A program made the translations under genes and the position numbers. 64,000 bases of DNA. Origin: Vesta saturnalis (lineage: Eukaryota; Arthropoda; Insecta; Coleoptera; Lampyridae). The notes under the pieces were generated by a model. It was given only the letters and a program-made list of their open reading frames with translations. It was not told the origin of the DNA and did not search any database. Position 1 is the first letter of the stretch, and each line of letters opens with the position of its first letter. The stretch spans positions 2,162,222 through 2,226,221 of the forward strand of contig JARFJB010000821.1 of the NCBI GenBank assembly GCA_036346205.1, read 5' to 3'. Positions 13,412 to 24,900 of this stretch are shown here, in pieces.

Positions 13412-13788
13412 AGGAAAAGGCAACGTATTTCATTCCCTCCTCAAGGGGGAGGGCGAGCTGCTCGAGCTTCCCGAGCTCCTTCAGCCACAATCATGGATTC
13501 CCAGCATACATACATACATTACATATATATGCATGGTGGGATTAAGGATAGGTGTGGTCAGGATAGGATTGGATGGAACGGAGTTAGGGTTCTGAGGGGT
13601 AAAGTACTACCCCAGCATTCGCCTAAGTAGCCGCACATGGTGTGCATATACGTAGTGACCATGCCGCTACATGTGTATGAGGAAAACCCCCTGAAAAAAC
13701 CTCATACAAGGTAGACGGTAACGGGAATTGAACCCATTACCTCCTGAATGCTAAGCAGGTCGTGTCACCACTACACTACCAGCTCGGT
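13412..13788 (-). mobile_element. tRNA-derived SINE, full length with 16-bp target-site duplication
   Basis: On the minus strand the head reads GAGCTGGTAGTGTAGTGG (A box) and, about 40 bases on, GGGTTCAATTCCC (B box). These are the internal RNA polymerase III promoter parts of a tRNA. A body of about 300 bp follows, ending near GGAATGAAATACG and CCTTTTCC. Both ends are flanked by the same 16 bases, TTGTTTTCATAAAAAA, at 13396-13411 and 13789-13804, which fits LINE-assisted insertion. A second copy is at 37612-37963. Confidence 0.9.
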
Positions 13789-13804
13789 TTGTTTTCATAA
13801 AAAA

Positions 13805-16082
13805 TCAACCTTGATGGTTTTATGCGTTTTCAGCATTTTGAAAACGATCTAGTCAGACAATTTTCAACATGATATTTATGTGTATTTTTAGTCGGATAAC
13901 TTAAAAAATACACGCCAGACATCTTTAAAGATAATTAAATTGTAGGCGTTTTGTTTGAAGATTCTTTGTAGGAAATTAATGTAAGTAATTAAATCACTTG
14001 TCTGTGATAGATTTTTGTATCATTTTATATTACTAATCTATACCTACAATCACAATTTGGTATATTTACTGAATCTATGAATGAATAAATTGTACAACAG
14101 AGTACATAATAACTTTTAATCTAATTAGGTCAATATAAGTAAAGAAACAAATCTTACTTATTTTATACATTTCATATAAAAGGAAATACGAATACAGTAA
14201 AAATAGCCATATTCCACCTTATGGTCCTATGTATTTGTTTCTAATGCAACCTGACACTATCATAAGAAAATCATGTGGTGACCATATCGGATTTTTTTTA
14301 TATAAGATTTGTCGTTTTATTTTCTTTTAATACGTGGCCTATTTCTCGGGTTATTTCTATTATTGTAAATGTGCAGCAACAAAAAAAAATGCGCCCTTGA
14401 TAATGTATTACATTGTAGGATTATTCCTATTTTTCTCCCAGTTCCAATTTTAACGTTTGTATTTTAATTTATGAGCCTCATGAGGCAGCACTGGTCATTT
14501 TTTGGTATAGAGTTTGACCTGACTGCTTTAAAAGATCTTTTGTAATAATTTCTTTGAATTAGCATCAACAACACTCCATTTCTATTTTATTTCTACTAGA
14601 CAAATAGGTAACATTTCCTTTGCTGCAGTACAACTTTATCGCTTTACCCACAAATCATCGTTTCTCTTCATTGAACATTCCTTGTACATTCTTGTATTAT
14701 TTAAAAAATCACGAATGTTTCTTTTTAAACCGTTGGTAAGTATGTCCACCCTGGTTTTAAACTTGTTCATTCAAGTTCTAGGACTAATTTACTTCCTTGA
14801 ATGCACTGAATGTGTATACTGTATAGAATTATGTCAAAGATATTAATCCACTCAGCAGTTTCTTCTGAGACATATTGTGATGGTTTTTATTACCACTTTA
14901 AATTTATATATCACACTACCCCATTCCGCACAGCTTAGGGATGCTTTTCACAAACTTCCTTTGCTTCATTATACATTTTCACAATCAGCTCTAAAATTCC
15001 CCCCAAACCAATGTTCAATGTTTTAAACTGTTTGTTCATTCGCACGAAACTAGTTCCGTTACCTGAATATAATTATACTGAATCAGTTTCAAGGAGCCCG
15101 CATGAAACGAGCACAAGTGAAGATTATCGCTAGTAGAACGGGGGCAGCTTCCCCCTCACCAATAATAATCTAGATGTAACAATCAAAAGGGGTGGGGATG
15201 AGCGTGACTACACCCCTTCCCCCTCGTGACCACGGCCGCTTCCAGCTCAGGTATGTACTAAGGGTTGACCACTCTCCCTGATTTCTGATTGTCTTTAGAC
15301 TCCGCCCAACCTTCAGGCTATGTGCTCTTGTTGGAGGCCTAACACACTGTACTTTGATTGGTTGGCTTTAATTGTGGCGCCATCTAGTGGTATATTTTGA
15401 AAACTGATCAATGTTTCCTGTAATAACGGTTGATCGTGGCTCCACCTAGTGACATATTTTTAAAAGTTGAATGTCCATGTAATTGTTATGGAGGGAATAC
15501 TTGAAATAATGTTCTAATAACAGGCGCCCTGATTTCACCTTATAAGACAGCTACAGGGCTCCGGAATTTGCACTCGGGCCTTGGACATAGCATTCAGAAC
15601 TACACGAGGGTGACGTAACTGGGCCGTGGAGTCTCAGCCTGTTTCAGACTTCCGTTTCGTTTGTTTGTGTCTGCGTGTGCCTTCTTTCAGTTGTCTTGCC
15701 TACAACCCTTTTGGGTTTTTCGTCTTTGTTATAGCAGAAATGAAACGGACAAAAGGTTTTAATAGGTTATTATATGTAAAACATAACCATTATATCTACA
15801 ACTAAGTGAATAAGTTAACAATTTGGACCTTACTAAACATTTAAACAAATATTAAGTTATTAAAAATTATTAAAAAAAAAAAATTAAGTTAGTTACCTTG
15901 CCAGCAGGACCTAAAGTCCTAAACTACATATTGTTGTTGATAAATTAACAGCTTGAAAGTTACTACCACAAAACAGAAATGTTTTTATTTATTGACTCAA
16001 TTTTATCATTACACAGAATAGTAATTATAATTAAACTATTTTTTCTAAACGAATATTAAATTGGTTGTTTTGCCCACTGATC
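13805..16082. other. Non-coding stretch with a CTCF-like site
   Basis: No gene is recognised. GCCTCATGAGGC, a 12-bp palindrome, lies near 14476. A G/C-richer part at 15120-15700 includes an imperfect direct duplication around 15370-15480 that contains the GCGCCATCTAGTGG motif. The origin of this part is unknown. Confidence 0.35.
15377..15390 (-). promoter_or_regulatory. Candidate CTCF-type motif
   Basis: The minus strand reads CCACTAGATGGCGC, which fits the classical CTCF consensus CCASYAGRKGGCRS at every position. A weaker copy (TCACTAGGTGGAGC on the minus strand) lies at 15439-15452 within a partial tandem duplication. A single motif match says nothing about occupancy. Confidence 0.3.
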
Positions 16083-17215
16083 CTAAATAACCCATTGAAA
16101 CATCTTTACTCTTCCACCCCTCATTAAATTGCTGTATACGACGATCCTCAGACTTGAAAAACTTTTGAATGCATAATTATGGCGTGAATCGTCAAACCGA
16201 GTGTTCCTAGCGAAAATGGCTTGCGAAGGTATTAAGGAGTGTATTTCGGAGGCACACTTTTCGTTGTAATAGCAATAGAACAAGGAAAGAACCGAAACTA
16301 TTCTTCCATGCTCAAGAGACTGAAGGTCAGAAGTTAGAGACGGGTCATTTATAAGTCTTATAGCTCTTTTTTGGATGCGGTGTACCATATCAAGGGCGTA
16401 TTGGGGAGCACTGACTCAGAGGTGGGAATTGTATTCCAGGTGAGGTCGAATTTGAGTCTTATACAGTAAAATGAGTTGTTGTGATGTGAAGTACTGTTCA
16501 GAGCTGCATAGAAAGCCTAGTTTACGGGCAGTTGTTTTGCTAGCTGATAAAAGGTGGTCAACCTATGAAAGGTTGAATGATACGGACATGCCTAACAAAG
16601 AAATAGAATTTGAAAACTTGAGATTTAAGCCATTTATATTTACTACAATGTAGCGTGCTGTCTGCAAAGCAATGGATCGGGTTAGTTGTTAAGGAAATGA
16701 GGTCCTTTATGTATAGCAGGAATACACCATTCCTACTATATATAAAAGTGTGGGAGCTATCGCTGATCCTTGGGGTACGCCCGCGTTAATAGTATTTTCT
16801 TTCGAAAAGAAGCCATCGACGATTACGCGTATACGTCTTTTGTCAAGAAAGCTGGAGATCCAATTGATAAGCGTATAGGATAAGTCAAACGAGGTGAGCT
16901 TAGCAAGTAGACATTTGTGCCAAGCCTGGTCAAAAGCCTTTGAAATATCTAAAGCTACTACGACTGTTTCACCGGACCTTTCTAATGTGTTATCCCAAGC
17001 TTGGGTACATATGAGAAATCGCCCGTTGAACGATGCTGTCTGAACCCATCCTGTTGGTCGTTTAGGAGCTTATTGGCCTCGAGAAATCAAAGTAGTTGGT
17101 GGTTGATAACTTTTTCCATGATTTTCGATAGAATGAAAGTGATAGCTATTGACCGATAGTTTGAGGGATCAGTTTTATCGCCCTTTCTAGGAAGTTTGGC
17201 CATTTGGGTTATTGA
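16083..17215 (-). pseudogene. LINE reverse transcriptase, C-terminal half, degenerate
   Basis: Reading the minus strand from 17215: MAKLPRKGDKTDPSNYRSI, then FILSKIMEKVINHQLL, QQDGFRQHRSTGD, ALDISKAFDQAWH and SFLTKD. These are reverse transcriptase (RT) blocks 1-4 of a non-LTR retrotransposon. The catalytic YADD region is badly damaged (only CFAD-like remains). The last 101 codons, 16388-16083, are open: VHRIQKRAIRLINDPSL through HGRIVSVLSLFYCYY to SLIPSQAIFARNTR. That C-terminal signature is one I associate with Jockey/CR1-type LINEs of insects. Many stops and frameshifts are present. No endonuclease part or poly-A tail was found. Confidence 0.75.
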
Positions 17216-18855
17216 AAAAAAAATTTATCCATTGTTTTTTATGTGTTTTAAAACTTTACCATAAATTATATTAATATATAGTCGATGCAAAAAACTCTTA
17301 AATGAATGAAATTTTAAAAAGAATCATGCGACTACAAACACGCCATGCTTGGTCAGCGAGTTTATGACGTCATAATGTTAAATTAATTCTCAATAGTACA
17401 GTGTCCTTGCTTCTGTTTGATAAAACAATACGGTGTGGCTTTAACTAAAGCAATGCAAATGGCTGAAATACACCATAGACGATATATAACAAACACAAAT
17501 CTTTTACCAAACTGGTTAAAGTTCAATCGGCCATTCATGATAATACTACGATAGTATGATACAGTGTAGTATTGAAACAAGTGTTCCAAATTCAATTAAT
17601 CGTTCATTCAATATATCTTAATCTCTAAGATAGTGAAACTCACTGTTGATTTCACTAGTGTTTCTCCAATGACAATAAGTTTCTTGTGATTTAACACTAA
17701 ATCTTACTCAGCTTTTTTGTATCTTTTTCAGTACACTTCACAGTCTGCGGTGGAAACTGTACCGCAGTCTTCAAACTATCAACTATAGACGTTTTAGATA
17801 TGTGGTTCCTCTATCGTAGCACAACTGAGAATAATAAATGTATGTTGTCTTTGACAGCAGGCTAACATTTACTACAGTTGTGGTTTCTTCCGTCGCACAA
17901 GCAACACTTTATACATGTGTCTTCTCTTTTAAGATCGACTCTTACTAGATATTCAGCTACTTCACGGTATATGCAGTTTCGAATTAAAACTATAAACAGG
18001 ACATTTCAATATTACATTTACAATTTTAAATTCAACTTATTTTAATACCTCAAATAATATACTTGGCAATACACCGGCTGTTCAAAATAAAACTTTCAAA
18101 ATGGTACCTATATACTATAAATGTAAATAGGTACGTTACAAGATTGAAAGCATTCTTGAGTGAACCAACCACAATTCGAGGCTGCCGTACAGGCCCAATC
18201 TAAAGAAATGAGTTAAATTATTTAACACAAACAAGGCTTATGTTATGAATTAACAAAATTATGAAAAATGGTTCGTTTCTTCGCTACTCATTATGAATAT
18301 GTCATAAACTACAAGTTTGGATCAAAAAGCGTAGTGGCTGTGGAGGAAGACGATTAAGGTAGCTCCTTTTTTTTTTTAATAATTAAATTAAACAATTCTA
18401 TTATCAAATATATTTTAATTATTGAAATACTGTAAAAATGAACACGATGGAATTGAACTATAGTGACATGGGTTTTTTGGAGCCCACATCTAAACAGAAA
18501 TAAATGACAATTTGTTTTCAATATCTGAACACGTAATACATAATCAGACCTGTTCTTAACTTTGAGCCAGTGCATCATCTTCGAGAGTTGATAGTGATTA
18601 AGGTATGTTCACAGATTGAAACCTTTCATTAAAATATATAGCATATACGTAAGTGGTAATTAAAGGCGCGTTTAAATTTGATTCTTTCATCTCATATCGT
18701 AAGCATGAGTAAATGATGGATTCAATAATGAATAAGATGCTGAACTAAGTATGTCACAAGTAACGTAAATAAACAAAAGAAACTATTTCTTACAAATACT
18801 GTAATTGTAACAAAATATATGTATAAATAACAGTCAACAAATAAATTAAAATATT
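17216..18855. other. Intergenic stretch downstream of the SLC26 gene
   Basis: AT-rich with no coding signal. The right end includes the probable transcript end of the SLC26 gene. Confidence 0.4.
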
Positions 18856-18861
18856 TTTAAT
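18856..18861 (-). terminator. Candidate poly-A signal ATTAAA of the SLC26 gene
   Basis: ATTAAA on the minus strand lies about 90 bases after the TGA at 18951-18953 and is followed by T-rich DNA. It is the first such signal downstream of the stop. Confidence 0.35.
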
Positions 18862-18950
18862 GCAAAGTATCTAGCCATTCACAAAACGCACACCTCGAGA
18901 GGTTCAACAGTAGGATCACAAAAATGTAGTTTCGAAAACTTGAGATTAAT

Positions 18951-18994
18951 TCAAAAACGCACCATTAAGGTTGGGACAGCATTGGCTGAAACAC
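18951..18994 (-). CDS. SLC26 exon 8 (C-terminus)
   Basis: The acceptor is ATTTACAG. It encodes VSANAVPTLMVRF and a TGA stop after the split Gly codon. The tail is short. Read-through of intron 7 would instead add RCIILQIDFLILYLQ, so the 47-bp intron is an inference from GT-AG ends. Confidence 0.7.
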
Positions 18995-21900
18995 CTGTAA
19001 ATATAAAATAAGAAAATCAATTTGTAAAATTATACACCTACCATCAACAATGTCCTGTAAACTGCCTTCTTTAAAATACTCAACTAATTTTTGATCTACT
19101 CCTTTGCATATATTCATGACATTATTTTTAAAATTCCAAAATATAATATTTTGTTCCCTTAGTATGAGATCGTCAGCAAGAACTTTAAGATTTTTTGCCA
19201 CTGTTGCGTCAACACTATTAATATATTTTCCATTAAGTACAACTGTAGTCTTAGGAACGTAGCAGTCGTGTATCACTTTCTCTCTCAAGTATTCAGCTGA
19301 AGGAAATTGAAGGCTTCGACTTGGTGTAACAATAAAAACATCGCCTTGAGGTAATTTTTCTCTTTCGATTTCAATGTACGGCCGAGCACTTGAATAGAGT
19401 ATAAAAAGAAGATTAGAACCAATTCCAATTAGAATTCCGTACTCCAGTCCGAGAAGGAGAGATGCCAGTAGTGTAGTAATGAATGGTATCAGATCAATTT
19501 CTAGAATGAGAGGAAGTTTAGTAATTAAAAATGGAAAAACGTACTTACTTTTTGTTGTGCACAATGTTTTACATGATATAAAGTACAGATGTATTTTGAT
19601 TTTGTTCTGCGCTTAGGTGATTTTAAAAACGTGGTTTTAAACAGTGGATATAGGGTAAAGTGAGAAATATAAAGAAACAGTTAGTGACTGATAGAATAAA
19701 ATAAAATAGGAAATTCATACATAATATTTACGTGCAGAGACCTTTCACCTCTAATGTGTGTTTATTAAATATTTTTGGTAAAAATGTTATTTTATTAGAC
19801 AATTATATAACTTCTAAAATTGCCACTGAAATTAGTAAAGTTTATTAAAAAACTAGTTTAGTTGGGTATTTATGGATTTCAATTTATTTAGTGGTGTATG
19901 GGTGTGTGTAAACAACATTAGAAACAATTACTAATTCAGGTGTAGTGTGAAGGTAACAGGTTTAAAAGTGAGATAAAGAAAAGTGCAATAATGACAGAAG
20001 AAAAAGAAATGGAGGAAGTTAAAGAATTAATAAAATTAATGATTGAACAGGAGGAACACAACAGTGGGAATAATGAAAGAACTGGTAGGGAGAAAAGTAG
20101 TACTAGGAAAAAAGCTGGCGAGAAGGAGAGGAGCAAAAGAAAAAACAATATAGTAGTAAAGGGGTGGAGAAGCAAGCAGCTAGAAAAAGATTTACAAGAA
20201 ATTAGACTTAACAGCGGAATTTAAAGAAGTGACGGTAATAAATAGAGACAAATAAAATAAAACGGTGATGGTGAAAATGGAGAGATGGGAGGAGAAACAA
20301 AAAATTATGAAGGAGAAGAGGAAACTAAGGGATACAAGAATATACACGGACTACGACCCAACACGGGAAGAAAGGACAATGCAAAGAGAAATAAGGAACA
20401 GGGCGGTGGAACGAAGAGCGGAGGGAAAAAAGTATGGGTATGGTACAGAAAAATGCATATAGATGGAGAAAGATATATAAGGAATGAGAGGTCGAGGGAG
20501 ATAAGCAAAGGGCAATCTAAGGACAAAAAACAAATAGAAAAAGGGAGGAGAAAGACGGGAGACGAAACGGCAAAGAAACGGAAAAATGAGTAATGGAAAA
20601 GGAAAAGAAGGAAATAAAGGAAAGAAGGAAAAGAGAACAGGAAGAGACAAGGTACTGTTCTGGAATGTGGCGGGAACAAAGACCCAGAATTTTAGGAGTT
20701 CATTAGGGAGCAGGACGTGGTGGGATTACAAAAGACATGGATAGAGGATACGGAATGGAAGCAATGGTAAAAGGCGATGCCAAGGGAATTAGAATGTGTG
20801 GCACATCATGCAGAAAGAGATAACAGAAAAGGGAAGGCAAAGGGGGGAATAATGACGGCAATAAGAAGAAAATGGTTGGAAAATGAAGTACAAGAGTGCA
20901 ACAGAGAAGAGGAATTGTAGGAAGGAATATATAGAGGGGGAAAACAAAAATAAAAATAATGACGATATATAGTAAAAGGATGAAAGCGACAAGGGAAAAC
21001 TTAGAAGAGATGATAGAAGAGTGGTAGGAGGGCATGATAATAATACAAGGAGATTTGAACGCGAGGATAGGGAAAGAGGGGAGAAGACCAGAAAAGAAAG
21101 GGACGAAGAAAAGACCGGGTAAGTACAAAGTGTCAAACAAAGAGGGAAAATAACTATTGGAAATATACAATGAAAAGGGGTGGGAAATAATGAATGGGAA
21201 CAGAGAAGAATGAGGAATGGGGAGTACACGTATATAGGAGGGAGAGGAGAATCAACAAGAGACTATGTGATAACGAACGCAGAGGTTGGGGAAAAGGTGA
21301 AGACGTTTAGGGTAGGCGAGAGGGTAGAATCGGAACACCAAACCCTGGAACTAGTAATGAAAGAGGGAATAAACAAAAAAGGTATGGTCAGAGGAAAGCA
21401 TAAAGAAATACAAAGAGAAAATGGGAAAAACAATACGTAAGGTAAGGCAGTACAAGAAGAGAAGATGCAGGCAGCAATGGAGAAAGTCAAACTTAAAAGG
21501 TGGAAAGGGCAGAAAACGGGATAGAAAATGTAAGGCGGACAAAAGAAAGGCAAGAAGAATACTAAGATAATGGAAAAAATGGAAGCCAGAGAAAGAAGAA
21601 TACAAACAAGCAGTAAGAAAGTATAAGAATACATGCGAAAGGAAATAGGAGGAAAACAAAAAGAAACAAGAACAGATTAAACAAATAAAACCAGAGGAAG
21701 AGGTATGGAAATTAAAAAAAGAAAGGAAGAGAAGGAGGGCACAAACGGGAACACACATAAAGAAATGGGAGAAATACTTCACAAACTTACTGGAGGAGGA
21801 AAAGAAACAGAAAGACAAGGAAAAGAAGTATACCAAGGAGAGGAAGAAGGAGCAGGAATAAAAGAAGGAAGAAGTAAAGCAGGCAATAGGGAAAATGAGA

Positions 21901-24900
21901 AATGGTAAAACGGCGGAAGAAGACAGGATACAAGGAGTGGAGTGGGTATATGGAGGGGAAAGGGTAACAAAAAGGATGACGGAAATAATTAACAAATATG
22001 GGGAGGGGAGATGGAGAGAAGGAATAATATGTCCCGTGTACAAAAAAGACACAGAAAAGAAGTGAAAAATTACAGGGGAGTGACATTATTAAACAAGGCA
22101 TACAAGATATATGCGACAGTGTTTGAATAAAGGCTACAGAAGGAGAGAGGGAAAGAAACTGTTTTCAGATAGACAGGCGGGGTTCAGGAAGGGAAGAAGA
22201 GTAATAGATAACGTATATACACTGGGTCCAAGCTAAGGGTTTTCACTATGAAAATCTCGGAAATGGGAATACATACAACTCCGGTTAAATGGGAAAAAAG
22301 TTAGGGGGCCAATATGACACAAAAAAATCGATGGTGTGAATTTTTCTTCTTGAGATATTTGAAAAAGTTTAAATTTTTGAAATTTCTATTTAATTTTTTT
22401 CTGGCGTTATTATAAATGCTAGAGCAAAAATACAAACACTTCTTCATGGTAACTTGTTACGGGCTTTAACATGACTAGTCAGTTTTTCAATCGGACGTTT
22501 CCTATTTTTATAGCCATCAACTTATTTTTTTTTTAAATACGGTCCAAGATATTTTGAAAATTCGATGGTTTGATCGCGTTTTGAACCTTTTATGGACCAC
22601 CATCACGAAATTTTTGAATACAGACCTGCATTTTAAAGAAGTTGATGCAGTAACTGTTCCGTATGATTATTACACACGCCATAATAAAGTTTCTTAATAT
22701 CAGCAGTTAATATCAACAAACAAATTGACGGTAAAGGGAAAAACTGTTAATTCCTTTTGTTTTTAATGTAAATTAAAGTAAGAATTACTTACTTATAAGT
22801 CTTATAATAGTTCAAAAAGTTTTCCATTAGTATTTTCCAAACACAAATAACACCGTCTTACAGTTGAATTCAAAACATTGCGAAGCACTTGAGGCGTAAT
22901 ACTTTCAAGCAATTGATTGTCATTTTCAATATTGTGTCGTTAAATATAATTTATGACATCCCCAGAGGAAAAAGTCAAACGGTGTTATATCGAGGGATCG
23001 AGCTGGCCATCTTACTCTCAAATATGTTCCAATCCACCTTGCTGGAAACCTTATCGATAAATACTCCTGGACGGCTCTGGAATTATGTGCCGGAGCACTG
23101 TCTTGCAAAAAAACAATAATTTTCAATATCAGCTTGATGTAAATCAGCTAATGCTGCTTCTACCTCATTTTCTAATAAATTTTGGTAGCATTCAGAATTT
23201 AAAGATCCATTATAAAAAAATGGACCTATTATTCACATTCCGAATATTGCAGCCCACATATTAAAACCGAAACGGTGTTGGTGTCTGCGCCCTTTATAAA
23301 CATTAGGATTTTCTCTCACCCAATAGCGAGCATTTTTTCTATTGAAAATTTCATTCATCCGACCAAATGATTTTATATGGAAATTGCTCATTATAAGAAC
23401 ATTTCCTGGTATACCATTCACATAACTCTCTGCGCCTTGTTGAATCCCCTGGTCGAAGTTCCTGACAAATTCTAAATTTAAATGGGCGTATTTTTTCTTT
23501 TTGTAAAATAAAATGAGCAGTAGAATGGGCTACTCCAATCGTTTGTTCAATGTGTAAAATTTCTGGATTTTCCGTAATAGCTAATAAAACATTATTTGCT
23601 TTTTCTTCATTGCAAGGTTTTTTACGGGAATTTTCAGGCTTTTTAAATGCACCATGTTCTCTTAAATTGACTGACATCCTAAATATGGTTTTATGAGGCT
23701 GCTGACTCTGGATATTTGATTAAATACATGCGTTCTGCTTCATAGGAATTTCGTTGACATATTACGTAACACGATAGCACATCATATTTTTCTACACTTG
23801 AGAATAACTTCCACAAATTAACTAATTCAGAGTTAAATACTAGTATCAGCTAAATACAAAATTGTGGAATATAAAATTATGACAGATACTGAATTACTTT
23901 AAAGGCGTCTATTTTTATTTTTTTCAAAGCCGCCTGTTTTTACTTATTCTTTGTTAGAACATCACATCGTTGTTATGATGTCGCAGATAGAACTGTAAGA
24001 TATTATTTATCTTTGGCGATTTATGAAAAACTCTTTATCAGCATGGAAAAATCTGATTTTTTTTTGAAATTATACAATGTATTTTAGCAGTGTTTGACAA
24101 TGATCATTTAAATAGGGAACTTTAATGTTAATTTTACAAGAATTTTGTTTTTTATGTTAATTTGCATAATTAACAATATTTTATTTTAGTACTTTTCCTT
24201 ATTTTATAAAACATTAAACACAAAGGAAAGTAACCTAAATAAACTTTTTGGAAAATGCAGGTCTGAATTCAAAAATTTCGTAATGATGGTCCATCAAAGG
24301 TTCAAAACGCGACCAGGCCAAATGTGATACATTTGCTGAATTTGTAATAAAAAAACCTTTCAAAACCAGCTTTCAAACTATCAAGACCGTATTTAAAAAA
24401 AATAAGTTGAATGATGCCTATAGAAATAGGAAACGCCCGATTTAAAAAACTGACTATGCCATGTTAAAGCCCGTAACAAGTTGCCACGAAGAAGTGTTTG
24501 TATTTTTGCTCTAGCATTTATAATAACGCCAGAAAATATAAAATAGAAATCTCAAGAACAAAAAATCACACCATCGATTTTTTGTGTCATTTTATTGGAC
24601 CTCTGATTACACAAATATTTTCCCATTTAACTGGAGTTGTATCTATTACCATTTCCGAGATCCCCATAGTGAGAATCCGTATCTTGGACACAGCGTATAC
24701 TGAAACACCTGGTAAATAAAGAATTAGATAAAAAAGTGGGTTAATGGAAGTGTTATTTGTGGACATAAAAGCGGAGTTCGACAGAATGAGTAGGGAAAAG
24801 CTATGAGAGTACGTGAGGGGAAAAAAGATAAACTAAAGACTGATAGAAAGGATGAAAGAATTCTATGAGGAGATAAGGAGTAGGGTGAGATGAGCGAGGG

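Noticed and set aside
13715..13787. A tRNA gene on the minus strand
   Set aside because: A and B boxes are present, but the sequence continues into a SINE body, has target duplications and a second dispersed copy; the cloverleaf is not complete.
11135..14258. AACCTGACACT shared between 11137 and 14248
   Set aside because: Short match without extended similarity or a fitting inverted or flanking arrangement.
18354..18578. Small frame downstream of the SLC26 gene
   Set aside because: No recognisable motif; ends in a poly-Lys run from an A/T tract.
20305..22101. Several long minus-strand open frames rich in Ser, Phe, Leu and Pro
   Set aside because: They are the antisense of a purine-rich LINE coding strand; no membrane protein family resemblance and they overlap LINE motifs in the other strand.
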